Positions 25,760 through 39,677 of a stretch of DNA of 64,000 bases are shown in pieces. The notes under the pieces are model-generated. The model saw only the letters and a list, made by a program, of their open reading frames with translations. It did not search any database and was not told the origin of the DNA. Source of the stretch: Varroa destructor (Eukaryota > Arthropoda > Arachnida > Mesostigmata > Varroidae); assembly GCF_002443255.2 (NCBI RefSeq), contig NW_019211455.1, positions 9,953,959 to 10,017,958 of the forward strand, written 5' to 3'. Each line of letters opens with the position of its first letter. The first letter of the stretch is position 1. The position numbers were made by a program, and so were the translations under genes.

Positions 25760-26281
25760 TTAATAAATAATATAATAAATAAAATGAAAATTGCTCCACC
25801 TCTTGCTTGATTTATGCATTACTAGAGTCCAAGCTGAATTCGCTCTTATTCGACATACATAAAATAGGCCATTTTGCAGTTGCAAACTACATTTGATACT
25901 GCGAGTCAAAGAAATCTGGATCTGCAAGCCACTCCCACATTCGTTGATACATATATAATAAATCCCATCTTCCCAAATTAATTTACTAGTTACTTTATAA
26001 CCTTTCGTTCTTATTTGCGAGACAATTTGAACATAGTCACCGCTGAGACCTAGAGGATATAATTTTATTTCGAAGAAACAGAATATAGTAGTATACAGTA
26101 TATATAATGATAATGTAACCCAGTAAACGTTAATAGTCGAATGTTTTGATATAACAAACCGACGCTGTTGAAAATATTTCAATAAGACAAACGGAAAACC
26201 GGCTATGAAGTCCGAAGCACTGCTACTACCGTATTTTGAGACGAATCGTCTCCACTGAATAAAACTTTTTTCTTGAAGCAC
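25760..26281 (-). CDS. Unassigned stop-free frame, 173 codons, without early ATG
   Basis: This is the longest uninterrupted frame in the window. Its apparent first codon is GTG and the first true ATG lies near the end, so if it is coding it is an internal or last exon, or a relic. It holds one hydrophobic segment (VYWVTLSLYILYTTIFCFF) followed by a polar stretch containing KGYKVTSKLIWEDGIYYICI. No family recognised and no clear splice acceptor seen. Confidence 0.18.
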   Translation of the reverse strand: MLQEKSFIQWRRFVSKYGSSSASDFIAGFPFVLLKYFQQRRFVISKHSTINVYWVTLSLYILYTTIFCFFEIKLYPLGLSGDYVQIVSQIRTKGYKVTSKLIWEDGIYYICINECGSGLQIQISLTRSIKCSLQLQNGLFYVCRIRANSAWTLVMHKSSKRWSNFHFIYYIIY

Positions 26282-26879
26282 TCAAGATGACTCTCAAGAT
26301 GATGTTCCCATATGTCTTAATCCGCACTCCTTCGTTGCTTGCCGATCTTCCGGTTTTTGAATTTTTTTGAATTTTTCTAGGCGCGCGAAGTTTCTGTATC
26401 TACCACGTTCGCAGATGCTAGAGTAGTTCCATACGATTTGAGAACACTGTATATTTCTTTACGAGCTTGTAATTTACGCAACTTTTGTTTAATCTTTCGC
26501 TATCTTTACTTTGGAAATTACAAATTTTTTAATCGCATTAACTATTTTTCGAGGCGGAAACGTACCGCGGAAAAATTAGCAACGGCACGTGCTTAAAAAC
26601 CTTCTTGGATCTTTTGTTTACTAGTAGGTCTGTACGCGTTAGTTGATATCTACAGTGCGAGAAGAGTGTAGCATTTCTAGTGGCATATATCGGGCACACA
26701 AATGTACTATTTAGAATTATAGATAATAATGCTATGATCAGATCTGGCACTGAATGTAAAGGTTATTTATCGAAAACAACACTTTTAATTTCCAGTATAG
26801 CCTATTGCTTCTATGACCATATATTTGTTTCCTTAAAAAATGCTAGATAAACTATTTCTATTATTTGAAGGGTTATGTA

Positions 26880-27960
26880 AAAACTAATGACAATGCCTTA
26901 CTACCTACCACGTAGTACTAAGCGCAGCGGGAGCAATCGCGTGCACGACAGAAACCATTGCTCAATTATGATGTCTGCCTCTCTCTTAGATACGCACGCC
27001 CGAACTCAAAGACCATCCACGCAAAAAAATGACAGTCAATCGGAAAATCCTTCTCGGCTTGTTGCTCTCCTAACAAATGTCGCCATCGTCCAGAAGTGTC
27101 TAGGTTAGACAACGACCGGAATAACATCAACGTTAGCCACGCTAGTGACAGCAAGAACTATAACAACGGGAATAACAAAAACATTTTAATAGCGACTTGT
27201 AGATCAGACGTTCGCTATCTAACGGCCCAACAATGCAGTGGTGGCGGCAGTCGCTGGCAACCAGCGGGAACGAACATAATGGTGACAATCGAAGACAAAG
27301 CGGGAACATCATTCGCTACTGCTTCGGTCTCAGCAGAGAAAAGTACATAGGACTCAACATCAATGCCAGCGATCCACTATCACAACAATGAAGACGCTGC
27401 TAGCAAGTGCGACAAGCAGCCTAACCGTACGAAAAAGAACAGCTGAAGTCACGAGAGACGCGACGGGGTCACTGGGTCTGTCCTGCCCTGTAACAGATCA
27501 CTAGCTGGCAGCGGCAGAGTCCCTCCATTATTACATGTATACAGTAGATGTTAGATATAAATAATAGGTGTCGACGCTAACTATACCCGAAAAAGTGTTG
27601 CTATTTAGACCCGGCGAAGGGGACGGGAGGGGGGTGTGGGTGTTATTAATGTCAACGCCAGATGGTTGCGCGGTGGCCTATTTGATGGTAAGTCGTTAGA
27701 TGATCCCTTACTGGCCCCTATGATGGTAAGGGAATACCGAATGCTGAGAGCAAGCTAACTGATGCTGCTTTTGTTGTGGTAACAGCGGTTGTTCTCAATG
27801 GTTTCCACGTGGTCCTTTTTGCCCTATTCTTCTTTTCGTCGCTTCTTTTCTGGCCTAGTTCTTTATTTTGTCTCGCAATTTCGTTGCTTTCACACATCGT
27901 CGCTATTGTTTCAACAACCGCGAACTGTGGCGGCAACCGTTAAGGAATATTATTGATAAT
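26880..27960. promoter_or_regulatory. GC-rich, CpG-bearing island
   Basis: Composition again shifts to GC-rich with many CpGs and with CAA/AAC-type low-complexity runs near 27110-27190. All frames are short. It looks like a promoter and leader region. On the plus strand it leads to the candidate exon at 27649-27687. Confidence 0.35.
27649..27687 (+). CDS. Candidate 13-residue first coding exon
   Basis: ATG at 27649 opens MSTPDGCAVAYLM, ending TTGATG|GTAAGTC, exit phase 0, at the downstream side of the GC-rich island. Short, so support is weak; the donor and island context are the only evidence. Confidence 0.22.
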
Positions 27961-30900
27961 TAATTCGTTGCAATTTTCTAGGCACCACTTTAGTAGAGAC
28001 ATTTTGAGAGATTTTACCAACGAAAGTCATGACTTCAGTTCGATCAACCTTCTATTTTTCTTTTTAGACGTAAATATAGCAAACTAGATTCAAAACTATT
28101 TGAATCAAAATGCTTGAAATCTGATGTAGATATACTACTAAATACTCTTTCAAAAGTTTTTGCAGGGATTAGTCGAATGAGACAAGTTAAAGATAAATAT
28201 GAATTGATCCATGACGAACAATGACCATCATCCAGGATGACGGAGTGATACTAAACAAAGATACACTTTATCCACTGCAGACTGCAGAGCGAATTAAAAC
28301 CTACACATGGCCTCTTCGCATGAGAGCCCCGAGGTAGCAGAATATAATAAATTGTTCTAAGTGGGTCGAGCTGCACAGAATATCCTTACCAAGGAAGTAT
28401 GTTGTGCTATTATGTGCTGCTAACTTCCGGCACAACCCTTGTATTATAAATGTTAAATTACCCTTATAAATAGTAAAAACAATTTGTTAGAGACGTCTTT
28501 AATCAACTTAGTGAAATATCAATGCTAAAAATGGCATTATAGAGCTTCAAGCTTTCGGATCTGTACTGACTGCAACAGTCTATTAATATATTTGGATAAT
28601 ACCAGTGACTGAAATAGTTTGAACAATACGAAATATTATAGTATAGAGCATGGGCTCGAAGGTAGTAGCGTTGAACAGACAAATAAATCTTTTATAATTC
28701 TTAGTCTCTTTGAAATTTTAATGTGGAAAAAGTGACAAATGTGCTCCTGTTCCATAATGAACCTAGGCAATAATAAAGATAATATAGTAATTCCTTATGT
28801 TGGAGCTTGGTCCCTTCTAAAATAGCACCCGTGAACTTCCCATAAAAACCTGGCGCTGTCTATTTCTTATATTAATCAATAGGCCTCAGTAGAGCTAAAC
28901 AGTTTATCTGCTCAAAGTTTCTATAAAAAAAACTTTAGAAAATGTATAACGCCGTATCTAGATAGCCATGCAAGGATAGTAGTATTCGAATAACTTGCCT
29001 AAAGTACGCCACTGTCAAGCCATTGTTTCGGACTCCGCCGACGATACATACTACACAACCTGTACGAATAGCGGAACTTACTTTCAAATCTGAATTTTCG
29101 TCGACTAGCGAAGTATTTACGTTTAAATCTTATCTAAAATGAACTCAAGAACTGCGTAGTAGGTAAGTAGCTGAAGTAGAATTTACGCGCTGTTATATGG
29201 TGCTATCCAACTTCGCTATGCTTGAATTCTTGCTATTGCGGCAGTGCAAGCATGGCCGTTCTTTATTTATGTTGTTAATGGACATTCACCAGAACTCAAC
29301 ACAATTAATTGGAGACTTCTCAGTGCAGTGGTTGGAGGTTATGCAAGTAGTGTTCGCGTGCAAAAGGCCAGACCATTGCGACTTATTTTCGAGGCACTGC
29401 CGTCGATGGTGTCGATATTTAAAAAATATTGATCTCGCGTGTGTCATACCAGTAACGTTCACCAGTTTTAGCTATGCGATTTTAACGTGTGACTGAGAAC
29501 GTCGCTGTGTGTACCACGACAGGACCTCTAAATTTTGGTTGGAAACATCCTAATCGAGTAGATTGACGTAACCTATGATGTTCTCGTTCAGTTTGTTTTT
29601 CCTAGAAACACCCAGCTGCGATTATTTTCTTTCAAATAAGCGGTAAAGCAGCAGACAGAAAGCAAGAATCCTTGTTTTTGTTGGTCTCACAGGTAACGCG
29701 GCAACTAGACTTGCAACAAATGTTTTCTTTGGGCCAATGTTGTCCCGGACAATCATCGAAAGAGATTGTTCAGAACTATTAGCAGAGGCAAAACGAGTTA
29801 GATGCTTTTCGGGTAACCTTTCCAATATGGGTATGTTATTCATCGTTTCAGAATCGCGTAGGTGACTCGAACGAAGCTGTTTTATATGTAAAATACGGGT
29901 ATCTATTATTGAAATGTGAATCTCAATGGTGGCATCTTAAGTCTCGATGAAAACTAGTTATGTGAGATTAGTGAATTATCTACGTGACTTTTTTAAACCT
30001 AATTGGGCATTGGATTTTGGCCCAGAACAAATCAACTAAAATCGCATGTCAACGGAATAGATGTTTCGTTGTGTTTTCACACACGTTCCCGTGTTATCCT
30101 GTTGACAAAAGTTGAAACACAACTAACTTATATATCATGGAATATCTTCACTTCCTGTACATGAACGAAGTAAAACATTTGTGTTAATGAGACATGTCCG
30201 CATAGTTCGGTCATATGGCGACTTAAGATATCGATCACATCGTTTGCTGTCGGCGAATAAATCCATATAACGCAAGATTGGAGCGCGCCATCGTGCACTC
30301 GAAAAAAAACTCAAGTCACATTTTGACAATATGCAGTAAAGGTATTATCAAAGTGTCGCTAGACTCATTTAAATATGCATCGTTAATCAGATTTAACAAA
30401 TAAGGGTCGGCAAAAAGAGATCAGGAACAAGTGCAGCTCGACCCATTGAGCGGGTGGCGCGAAAAGTCGTTGGACGCATTTCGGGACAAAAAACAGCCTC
30501 GATTCCATCTTTCTTTCAATTATTGTTGCGATAGAATATACGCAGTACTCTCACAGTCTTCGAAGCTGCATTAGACAGGCATTAAGCATATCTAGAAGGT
30601 GTGTCTTGAACGATACACGTCCCATAAGCAAGACGTTCTTACCCTGAATTAAATCAAATGGCCTTCCCTACGGGTAAGTAAGACGACTCCCTTTATCGTG
30701 AAAGTTCCATCCTAAAGTTCCTGCATAACACGCTGAAGCTTTAGAATATCTCTTTTTTTCGTTTCGTTTCTCCATTTGTTATTGAAAAATATTATACCAG
30801 GACACCAGGTTCAATCCAAACTGACTGCAAATGAATATCTAACAATTATCTTTTCACAAGATTATCTGTTGTTATTTGGCAAAGGACTTGAAAACGCTTT

Positions 30901-33900
30901 GTACTCAGTGCTTTTTCTGTTTAACGTACCGGTAACAGACGCGAAAAGTACACTAAAAGACGTTCTAAACGGATTACTATCTTTTGCTATTCGAAGATGA
31001 TCTGAAACATTTTAGTAAAAGGCTCTACATTGAGGACATTATAGAAATACAGTTTATTCGTGACGGGTACAGATATTTATCTGGTTAAGTATTTTTCAAC
31101 AGTATATAAAGCGAGATATTTAAATTATATTTTGTAAATATATGCTTTTTATTAAGTATAATGGCCTGATAACGGTTCGTGTCGTTTAACGGTATAGATG
31201 GATTTAAAGCAATGATTGGAATTGTAATATAAAGCCTTAGCTAACTATTGATGGGTTATTCTGTGTGGTCAAAAAAGGGGGACTTGTTATATTTCGGCCA
31301 TATGCTTTCGTATTTTCGACTTGTTTTATTTGTGACAGGAGGAACATATGCGAGAATATTAAATCTAGTTATAGAAAGAACAGTGTCAAAATGCTTTATC
31401 TTTTCATCATCACGGATTCCTGTTGATGGATAGGGTTAGGTTTCTGGAATCTAGATTATATTATATCTGTCTGTTTGTGGCAGGACGTGTGATTGACATT
31501 TTCGAATTTTGAAATTTAAGTTAAACATAGATAAACTGGAAGATGTAAATTATGTTTATTTTTTTAGTTGGTCACCTGTGACCCATTACTATAGTATAAA
31601 GCCTGTAAAAAGAAAATGCTTTTCTTATATAGATATATTACAAAGCAAATGTGTTTCTTCTTATAGCCGACTGTCAGCTGTCTCTTCCACGGCAGACTTC
31701 AATACCACTACTAAGTGATTCGTCACTTTTGAAGAGTTACCATTTTCAGTAAGTGCAAATTGATAATTTTTATTTACGCTAAAAACAATTTTTGACCATG
31801 TCGTAATATGGCGGAAGTTGCCCTGAAACCGACTGAAATATTTATAAGGAAAGATGCCTTAACGACAATATCTGTGACGAATTAACTTAAGCTAGGCGTG
31901 TGTTTCGGCTAAACGTTTTTTTCACAAATAGCCGCGTTATTTAAGCTTTCATTTTTATCTCAAATAAATTATCGAGAACATACTCGACTTCCCAACTCCA
32001 AGAAGAGGTAAAGCTTAGAATCGTTCTTATAGAAACAGATTACGATGATTTTCATTAATGACCATGATAAGGCTATGATGAAATGTCAATGTCTCACTCG
32101 ATTGAAAAATTATTATTAAGTCGCCACCCTTACCACCGATACTCCTAAAGGAAGAGGGCTGAAGCTTGATTACTTGTAGGTGGACAAATATCTATTTTTA
32201 CGTTGCGAAAATAAATCACCAGCGAATCGCTTGAGAAATTCATGTTTCTTCATCTGTAACACGTTACACAAAGACAGAACCATCATTTAATATTGTGTGA
32301 CCTCTTACGGCGTCAACAAACCTGTCTCGATACTGCAGGTTGTAGTAATACATTCAATGAGGTTTCCAAGATCGTGACATCGGATAGCCTTCGGATATAG
32401 CTAGTTATATTGCGCATACGTAGAGGGTTCATCTGTTCGAAAACAGTTACTTAGCAGTCGGAGAGTCCTTGATTCACATCGGTACAAATACGTACGTGAA
32501 ATCTATGTATGATAACTATATTGTATATATATATATATACACCTGGACGTAGCTTTTCACATAGTGCAAATTCCCGTTGAACCTAATAGTAACCTCGTTC
32601 GGTTGTGCTGCGTTGGCTTGCCTTTCCCTTGGACATCAGGCCGCTGTGCGGAAAACATCGGCGATGACCTATGCTGCTTAGCTTGTACAATTACTCGCTG
32701 CCAGACGTGAAGAAGTGGATCAATCAGTGGACGGTCATGTGGTTCAGGGTAGAGGCCTGTGTGTCCTGGCACGATACGAAACAATATGGTTGTTACTGTT
32801 TCCTTTTTGAACGCTCAAATGAGGCTTCTACTGCCACAGCAGATATATTGGTCTGTTAGCATTAGCCAGTTCAACTCGACAGTCGCAAACAACGATGAAT
32901 GCGTATACGTCGCGCAGGACAAGGACCCTATTCGTAAAAGCTTTGACAAAGGTACAAGGCGATAGGAAAGGCTGGGGGAGGGGATGGTGCAATAGTGAAC
33001 TGGCCGATGTTTATTTCTAACAGGTCTTTTTCCATTAGCGAGGTCACTGCCTGAATGGCTCAATATGCAAAAATGGCTAATTAGCAAGCATGTTTAGTTA
33101 TTTATTCGATAGTCATTACTATACTGTGCACGTTGGCAACCTATCTGTGAACAGGTGCAAACAGAATTAGGATAGCTTCCTTTCGTAAAATATGGTACAT
33201 TGTTTTTATATCTAAGATAATAGGCATGGTGTAATTAGACGATGACATTAAGCGTGTACTCACTTTGGAGCTACTAAACCAAGCGGACGTTTCTTCTATT
33301 TCCTGGCACAGGGGGTGTCGGCGAATCACGTAATATTCAGGAATTTAACTATACTATTCTACATTGTCGCAGTGTAATAGGTCGCAAGCATTAGTCTTGG
33401 AAAATTATGAATTAAATGTTTCGCTGTTACTGAACGTCTGTTATATTATTCTGTATTCAAAAGCAACTAAAATTCAAGTCTAATGATAGCCGATCAAATC
33501 GGGACTCTACAGGACATTGTAACGTGCAATTACATATTAAATACGACAAAATTATTTTCGGTGTGTCCTTCTTTTTGGCCCCGTAACGTGAAACGGAAGC
33601 CAGGCAAGAACTTACTGTACAATTATTATTACTATTATAGTTACATTGCAATGGCTGGAATCACTCCGAACCTAAGCTGATATCCCGTGCCATATTCTTT
33701 CATAACGCGTTTCTAGAAAAATCAAATAATATTATCTTGAATCTGAATGGTAACGCTAATAAGAGTATCATGACAGGTGCGTAAACGGCGTGATGCGATC
33801 TACGATTCCGCCAAGTTATGGCGACGTTATTAGAACCTAGTGAACGGCTGCCTATTAGGCGGGCAGAGAACTACTTTATATGACTAGCTTAAAAAGTTCT

Positions 33901-34475
33901 ACAGTCCTACTTCCGTCTGTATACCCTTTAATCTAAGTTCAACATGCCTAACAGTACCTGCTGCCAACTGGATCAGTTTGACAGGTTGTAGAAAGAATTG
34001 GCCTTGTGTATCAAGTGCGTGCTATCCACTTTCAATCACAATCAATTTCGTTAGATTAGAAAGTCATCTGGTTTCTTTGTTTGATTGCAATGAATGACAT
34101 TAGACGAATTCTGTTACCCATTACGCTACGGCCAGTAGCGCTTTATGTCTCAAGTTTTACGTACGGTACTGTCATTAAGCATTCCATCAGACAGACGGCT
34201 GACTGGCTCCCAGAACGACACGAAGCGTGTTCATACCCAGACTCATAACCTGTCTCTAAGACTAGCAAACAAATATGGTACCCATAAACTATGACAGGGA
34301 CCTCCCGCAGATCGGTTTGCCTAATCGGTTCGTCTTAGCGCTTTCCACCAGTACACGCAGATATCAGTGACCCGCGTTTGTGCCGGGTGACGTTCAAATA
34401 AATACAACTGAGGTTAAGCTCCTGCTCTATATTGCTAAAACGTTACATTCGTGTAATAGTACGAAAGGGGTTTAG
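27961..34475. other. Long region with few coding signs
   Basis: Mostly AT-rich. Two plus-strand frames read like protein but cannot be placed: one ending at 29432 and one at 30776-31000. Otherwise nothing recognised. Confidence 0.35.
29240..29432 (+). CDS. Candidate terminal exon (unidentified)
   Basis: After a possible acceptor (TTGCTATTGCGGCAG) the frame reads about 62 residues to TGA. It contains WPFFIYVVNGHSPELNTINW and RPLRLIFEALPSMVSIFKKY, mixed hydrophobic and basic segments like a membrane-associated tail. No family recognised; it could be a chance frame. Confidence 0.2.
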
Positions 34476-37400
34476 ATTATTGTGTGATTCTGCCGATAGC
34501 GTGTCTAGCGAAGCTCCCAGATACAGTGGACTCAACAAAATCGACGAAGGGTTTGGCGTCTCTAACATTAGTCGAGATTTGCATTGCGATATGTTAAAGT
34601 TTATCAAAGAAAACATGTAAGTACGCGGAGTACATTGATGATCATGCCCAATTTATTTAGTAAATGCCTGTTTACATTAATCTGTTTAGTTATTCGGGAG
34701 ATTCACAGGTCGCTTATCGCTAAACTGTTTATATGTATTATTAGATTAGAGTTATCTACGCATTCAAGATTACCTACCAGAGTAAAGTGACATATAAATC
34801 TTAACATTAGCATCTGTACTTCAATTGTGCCATTATTTTTGACAGTGCAGTTACTAGCGCCAGCTGCTTGAATTTACTGCAAAAATTAGTTTTACTGCGG
34901 ATTTAGGAGCACCTTCGTGCAAATTTCACCTTCAACAGAAGAAAGCATATGCACCTTATCATTGTCATGTGAGAGCAAACCTCAATAAGCCTCTACTAAA
35001 CGGACGAAGGATTTCCATATAATAGCTCACACTCGGCGCCAATACAGTATTTTTTGTGGGGTTGCCTTAAGGATAGGGTCAACGTCTGAAACCCAATGAC
35101 ACTGAAAGGTTCAAAAGCCGCAATTGAGCTTATGAATTAGTTATCAGCTCGATCTACTGCTGGTAAATGGTCATAATTTAAAGCATTCGCAATGCGAGGA
35201 AGACTATATATTATACAATTTTGATAATGAAATTCAAATATTAGCCATATATAAACAAAAGCTGAAGATATAATCGCCTAGAGTGCGTATACATTTTTTG
35301 ATACACCTTGCATATATATACAGGATTATCTGCCACGTTTCTGCTCATTCAACCCGAGTATAAATACACAAGACGAATACTTTGAATCACGATAAGGATA
35401 TTGTTTATCGTTGTTTTTTTTTTACATGAGCATCTGGATGTATTTTAGGGATCTTACCAACTCCGTTCTATCTATTCTCAGGAAAAAATCGACTTTCTTT
35501 TGAGAGCTATTCTCAGTGTGCTTTCTAATAATCAGAAGCAAATACTATCAGTATACTAAAACGAGTATGGCCGCGAAAACCCTATGCGCTGTTCCGTGTG
35601 AAATGGAGAGCAAGCATTTTTCAAAAGCTAATTTATGGAACTCCGAAGTTAGTGATGACGTCATATTTTAGCAATAACGAAGCGTGAATAGATGGACTTG
35701 TTCAAGTCGAATTAAATTCAAATAGATGGAGTCATTTCTAGAGGGGGCTACACTAGACGAAAAATATCTGAAGTATTGCTGTCATCTTTATGTAGTATGA
35801 ACAACAACGTGACTGGTATCATATACAATGTTATATACTAGGCTTGTGTTATTTTGTTGAATCGACCAGTCGTTCTATAGACAGTTTTAGACATGTTTTT
35901 TATTGAAAGGGAAGACTTTACCACGGTAGAAATTTTTCGGGTCACTATAAAAGGCTAGGGATAGCGTGTGTGTGATGTTAACAGCAGCGGTCTAAGAAGA
36001 ACGTTCGGTGGTATCGTTTCAGGCCATAGTACGGTGGTGTAGTGACTCATTTGAGGAGGCGACGGATTGGTTATTTCCGACGTTATGCTGAAGGTAAGTT
36101 ATGCGTAATGACGACTTAGAGCGACAACTTATTAGGACACTGGCACTAAGAGGTACTAGCTTCCAAAAGTGAATGAGCGAACTAAGAGTTGTCACCACTG
36201 ATAGCAATGCTATCAGAAAACAGTTTTGATAGAACATTAAAATACGCGGGACTTCATAAAGCCAGCATAACTGGAATCAATTTGATATCGATATTGTCAA
36301 CAAGGATGGGCAATTGAATGTTTTCTAGCATGATGCCGACACGCATCCAAATTCTAATTCAAACATAAAGCAATAGCCGGGCTCGGAAAAGCGACAAAAC
36401 ATAACGGCGCTAGCAGATAACGCTGGGCGATCGAAAAACCCATTGTAATTTCATAAATTGCAATCATCTCTTATTAAATGACTTTGGTACAGGTTGACCA
36501 AGGACGTGGTAGCTTGGCGTCGTTAAATCCTGGCCTATAGGAGTATACGGATGAAGTTACCTAACGCAATATCAAGTTCCATTGATTAATTTTGGCCTGA
36601 TCTGGTTATCATAATTACAGAGGATCTCAAGATGATGCAAGTAAGCTCTGCGCATACGCATAGAAATCACAAGCTAAGAACCATAAGCCCGCGGATACAT
36701 TCGTTGGATCGGCGTCATCTAATACTGCCCGCTATATGTTTAAATTTTCCCTCTGCGAGCTCTTCCCTATTAGTTTCCGATATTCAACAAAGTTTGAACG
36801 AAACGAAAGTCTGCGCCGTATATTGTGTTAGTTATTCTACGATGTGTAGGCACATATATGCCTTCGATTCGTTGATAACACGGTATTCACACACCCCTTG
36901 TGGTCACAGTCAAGTACGCTCTAACTTCAATATGCACCACGCAGTTAATTATCTGGGGTTCTTGGTAAACTTTCTCTTGTCTTAATACGCTCAAATACGT
37001 CTCGTCCTTCAATGTTAAGCTTTGGTCAAATGAAAGTTTTATTAAACTACTTTATTAAAACTGAGTACTGTCCCGTATGATTGGATTTAGCTTCTGTATA
37101 GTGTTGAGCTCACTGCATATATGGCTTCCATAATAAGTACATAGATGTTTAGATTTTTTCTCATACCGGCAAAGAGTAAAGGGTAAAGAAACTGATTTTT
37201 CTTACGTCTGCGCATAAAAATCCCTAGACGTTGCCATGTAATTAGTTCATTTATGAACATTGTAATTTATTGAGCTGTATAAGATAACTGTCACAAATGA
37301 GTAATTTTATATTTCGTTTCGAGATAAACAAAGGCTTTACCTGCGTTAAAGTGGATAAAAAAGAGACGCCTGCGCAGACCAATCAGCCTATAGGAATTAA

Positions 37401-39046
37401 TTCCCTGAGCAGACAGGCTTTTCATGTAAAAATATGATAACGTCGGCCCTATATATATACGATCCGCTTAAGCTTAGAGAATATATATATATCTTCTTTG
37501 AGCTTAACCGAATCGTGGTTGAAGTAAACAAAATTAGCTTTAGACGTAAAGCTACTGGTAAATCAATAAGCAAATACATTTCTGTGGTTTTGCCGTTTTT
37601 ATCGCAGTTTATTATTTTATTATATTTTTTTCTCCATTAAACTAAACCAAGTGGGCTTTGTTGGGTCATTTTCCCAATGTTAAGTTTCATTCAGCGACAT
37701 GTAAAGTAAAGCGTGTATGTTGTCCTTCGTGTGAAATAACCCGGTCACAAAGACAACCCAAATGGTACGATTCCGGAATTTAGCAGGAAAGAGCAGGCCT
37801 ACAGGTGGACCCTGGGCCGGGTGATTACGTAGCGTGATTTGGCAATTCCTTGCACTGCCTTTTGTGTTAGCGGATCAGGCGATGGCAGCTTGATTAGTCT
37901 AACCTACAGAGACAGCAGCAGGGACTATTCCAATGTATGTTGTTCTTTGGACGTGACTGACATAGCGGGACGCTTCTTTGCTTTGGGTCCGGCTTCGCCT
38001 GTCAACAGTAGATATTGTAGGTGAGTTACAGAAAGAAAACTTGTTTAGCTAGCCATGGGGTTTCTGGCTAGAAGGGGTGGGGGGTGAAACGCGCTTTGGC
38101 AACGCGTTTGGGCTGTTCCAGTAGAGGAACGAAAATTAACTGGGCCGCACAACAGCTAGGACACACAGAACTAAGGCTTATTGGTTTCCCAGTTTGTTTA
38201 TAGTACGTCTCGTATATGTGGTTATTGCAAAATAACCACACTAAAAATACACCCACGAATCTTGGCCATATGGCCGTTCACAGCTGCAGCCATATTGGTT
38301 ATGTGGCGCAGTGCACATATCGTATGATCTTAATATAGGTAATCCGATCAAGCGAGTGGCGGTCGGCGGTCTCACTTTTGACTTTAGTTATAATTTACCG
38401 AAGAAAGTCTTTTCCTAGCTTTTCAGCGTATTTTCAGAGTAAAAATTCGAGGTAAATTCTAAGTGTGATAACGGTGAGTACACGAAACGAGAACGGTTAG
38501 CCCTGAGCTCTTATAACCTCCTTATTCGGCGATCCTTGATGATGTTATGTTCAAAGACCAATCCACTTACTTTTTATCGATTCTAGCAATATAGAATCTA
38601 ATATGAGCGGTTCTCACACAATCGTATTTTGTTCGAATTCTCTTCAACCACATGATAACGTCTTACCCTCAACATACACAATTGAAGCCAGATCATGTTC
38701 GGAAATTGCGCGCTTGTTTCTACAAGCATTGATAACGACGTCGGTTTCCATATGAAGTTACTCTTCAAGCACATACAAATCGAAACACATCCAATGATTA
38801 GTTATGTGTCATGTGAAAGTAAGCATACGTATAAATATATAGATCAAATGCATGATTATCTCCCTAAGTTTTTGCGATCTTACGTTGAAGGGTTCCGGTC
38901 AAGGTGGTGTAAAGCTGAAGGCAGGTGAAGAGTGTCTAGTATCGCTGTCTTCGGCCGAAAAGATCTCCGCCCAGGACAACATTAGTTACAACAATTCCAA
39001 GGCGAACCAGCTATACCACGGCGGCACGATGGCATCCTCACTCAAA
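34476..39046 (+). CDS. Three phase-matched exons of an unidentified protein
   Basis: Exons 34476-34616, 37871-38020 and 38869-39046 each lie between an AG acceptor and a good donor (GTAAGT, GTGAGT, GTACGC). Each enters with one base and the phases match, so one frame of about 155 residues runs through all three. It contains GLNKIDEGFGVSNISRD, DVTDIAGRFFALGPASPVNS and KLKAGEECLVSLSSAEK: polar, serine-rich, low in predicted structure, as in regulatory or scaffold proteins. No family recognised. The last exon exits in phase 0, the entry phase of the TPST exon at 39789, so the exons may instead be an upstream leader or alternative start of TPST. If joined to the exon at 39668, the frame stops after seven codons. 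Confidence 0.4.
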
Positions 39047-39677
39047 GTACGCTTTCTATTTAGAGCTTTTTAAAGAATAGATTATTCCGCATGCGTTTAT
39101 TGGCAGCTTGTGCAACGTTGTTCCTATCTGTTTAATAAGTGGGGTACGTCTATTTAGCGAATACACTTTACCTTCTATTCCGTCTAATTCGTTCTATATC
39201 AGGATGCGTGTCTATTACTAGCATTATTAGATCAATTCGATATTCTATCTACATAATTTAAACTGCTCGTACAATATTCAGGTAATAGGCGTCTGTTAAT
39301 AAACTTCAGAACTTTCTTCAGACGCGATTTAGATTGAACAGTCCTACTGCACACGCCATTTTTCTGATTGTCCAAGAATCTAGAAGGAAATCTTTCCAGA
39401 TGACTAAAATAAGCGAAAGTAATGCAGGATACGTATGTAACATCGATGCTGATTATGGTATATATATATAAAAGAAAAACGCCTCTATACACGTTAAACT
39501 AATGGTGTGTGATAAATTGTCAGTATTGACAATGTTAGAAACAGATTTTAAAAGGGTGGCGTACGCTTTTCCTCTGCATGATTTTTTAGTATATTAGCGC
39601 TAACAGGTTTAAATAGAACGATATGAATATGCTTCGATGAATGATATCAGATATATTTTTCATTTAGAATTACCACA

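Noticed and set aside
36632..36985. 117-codon plus-strand frame
   Set aside because: Lies between two candidate exons of another gene, no recognised domain, and no splice evidence; likely chance.
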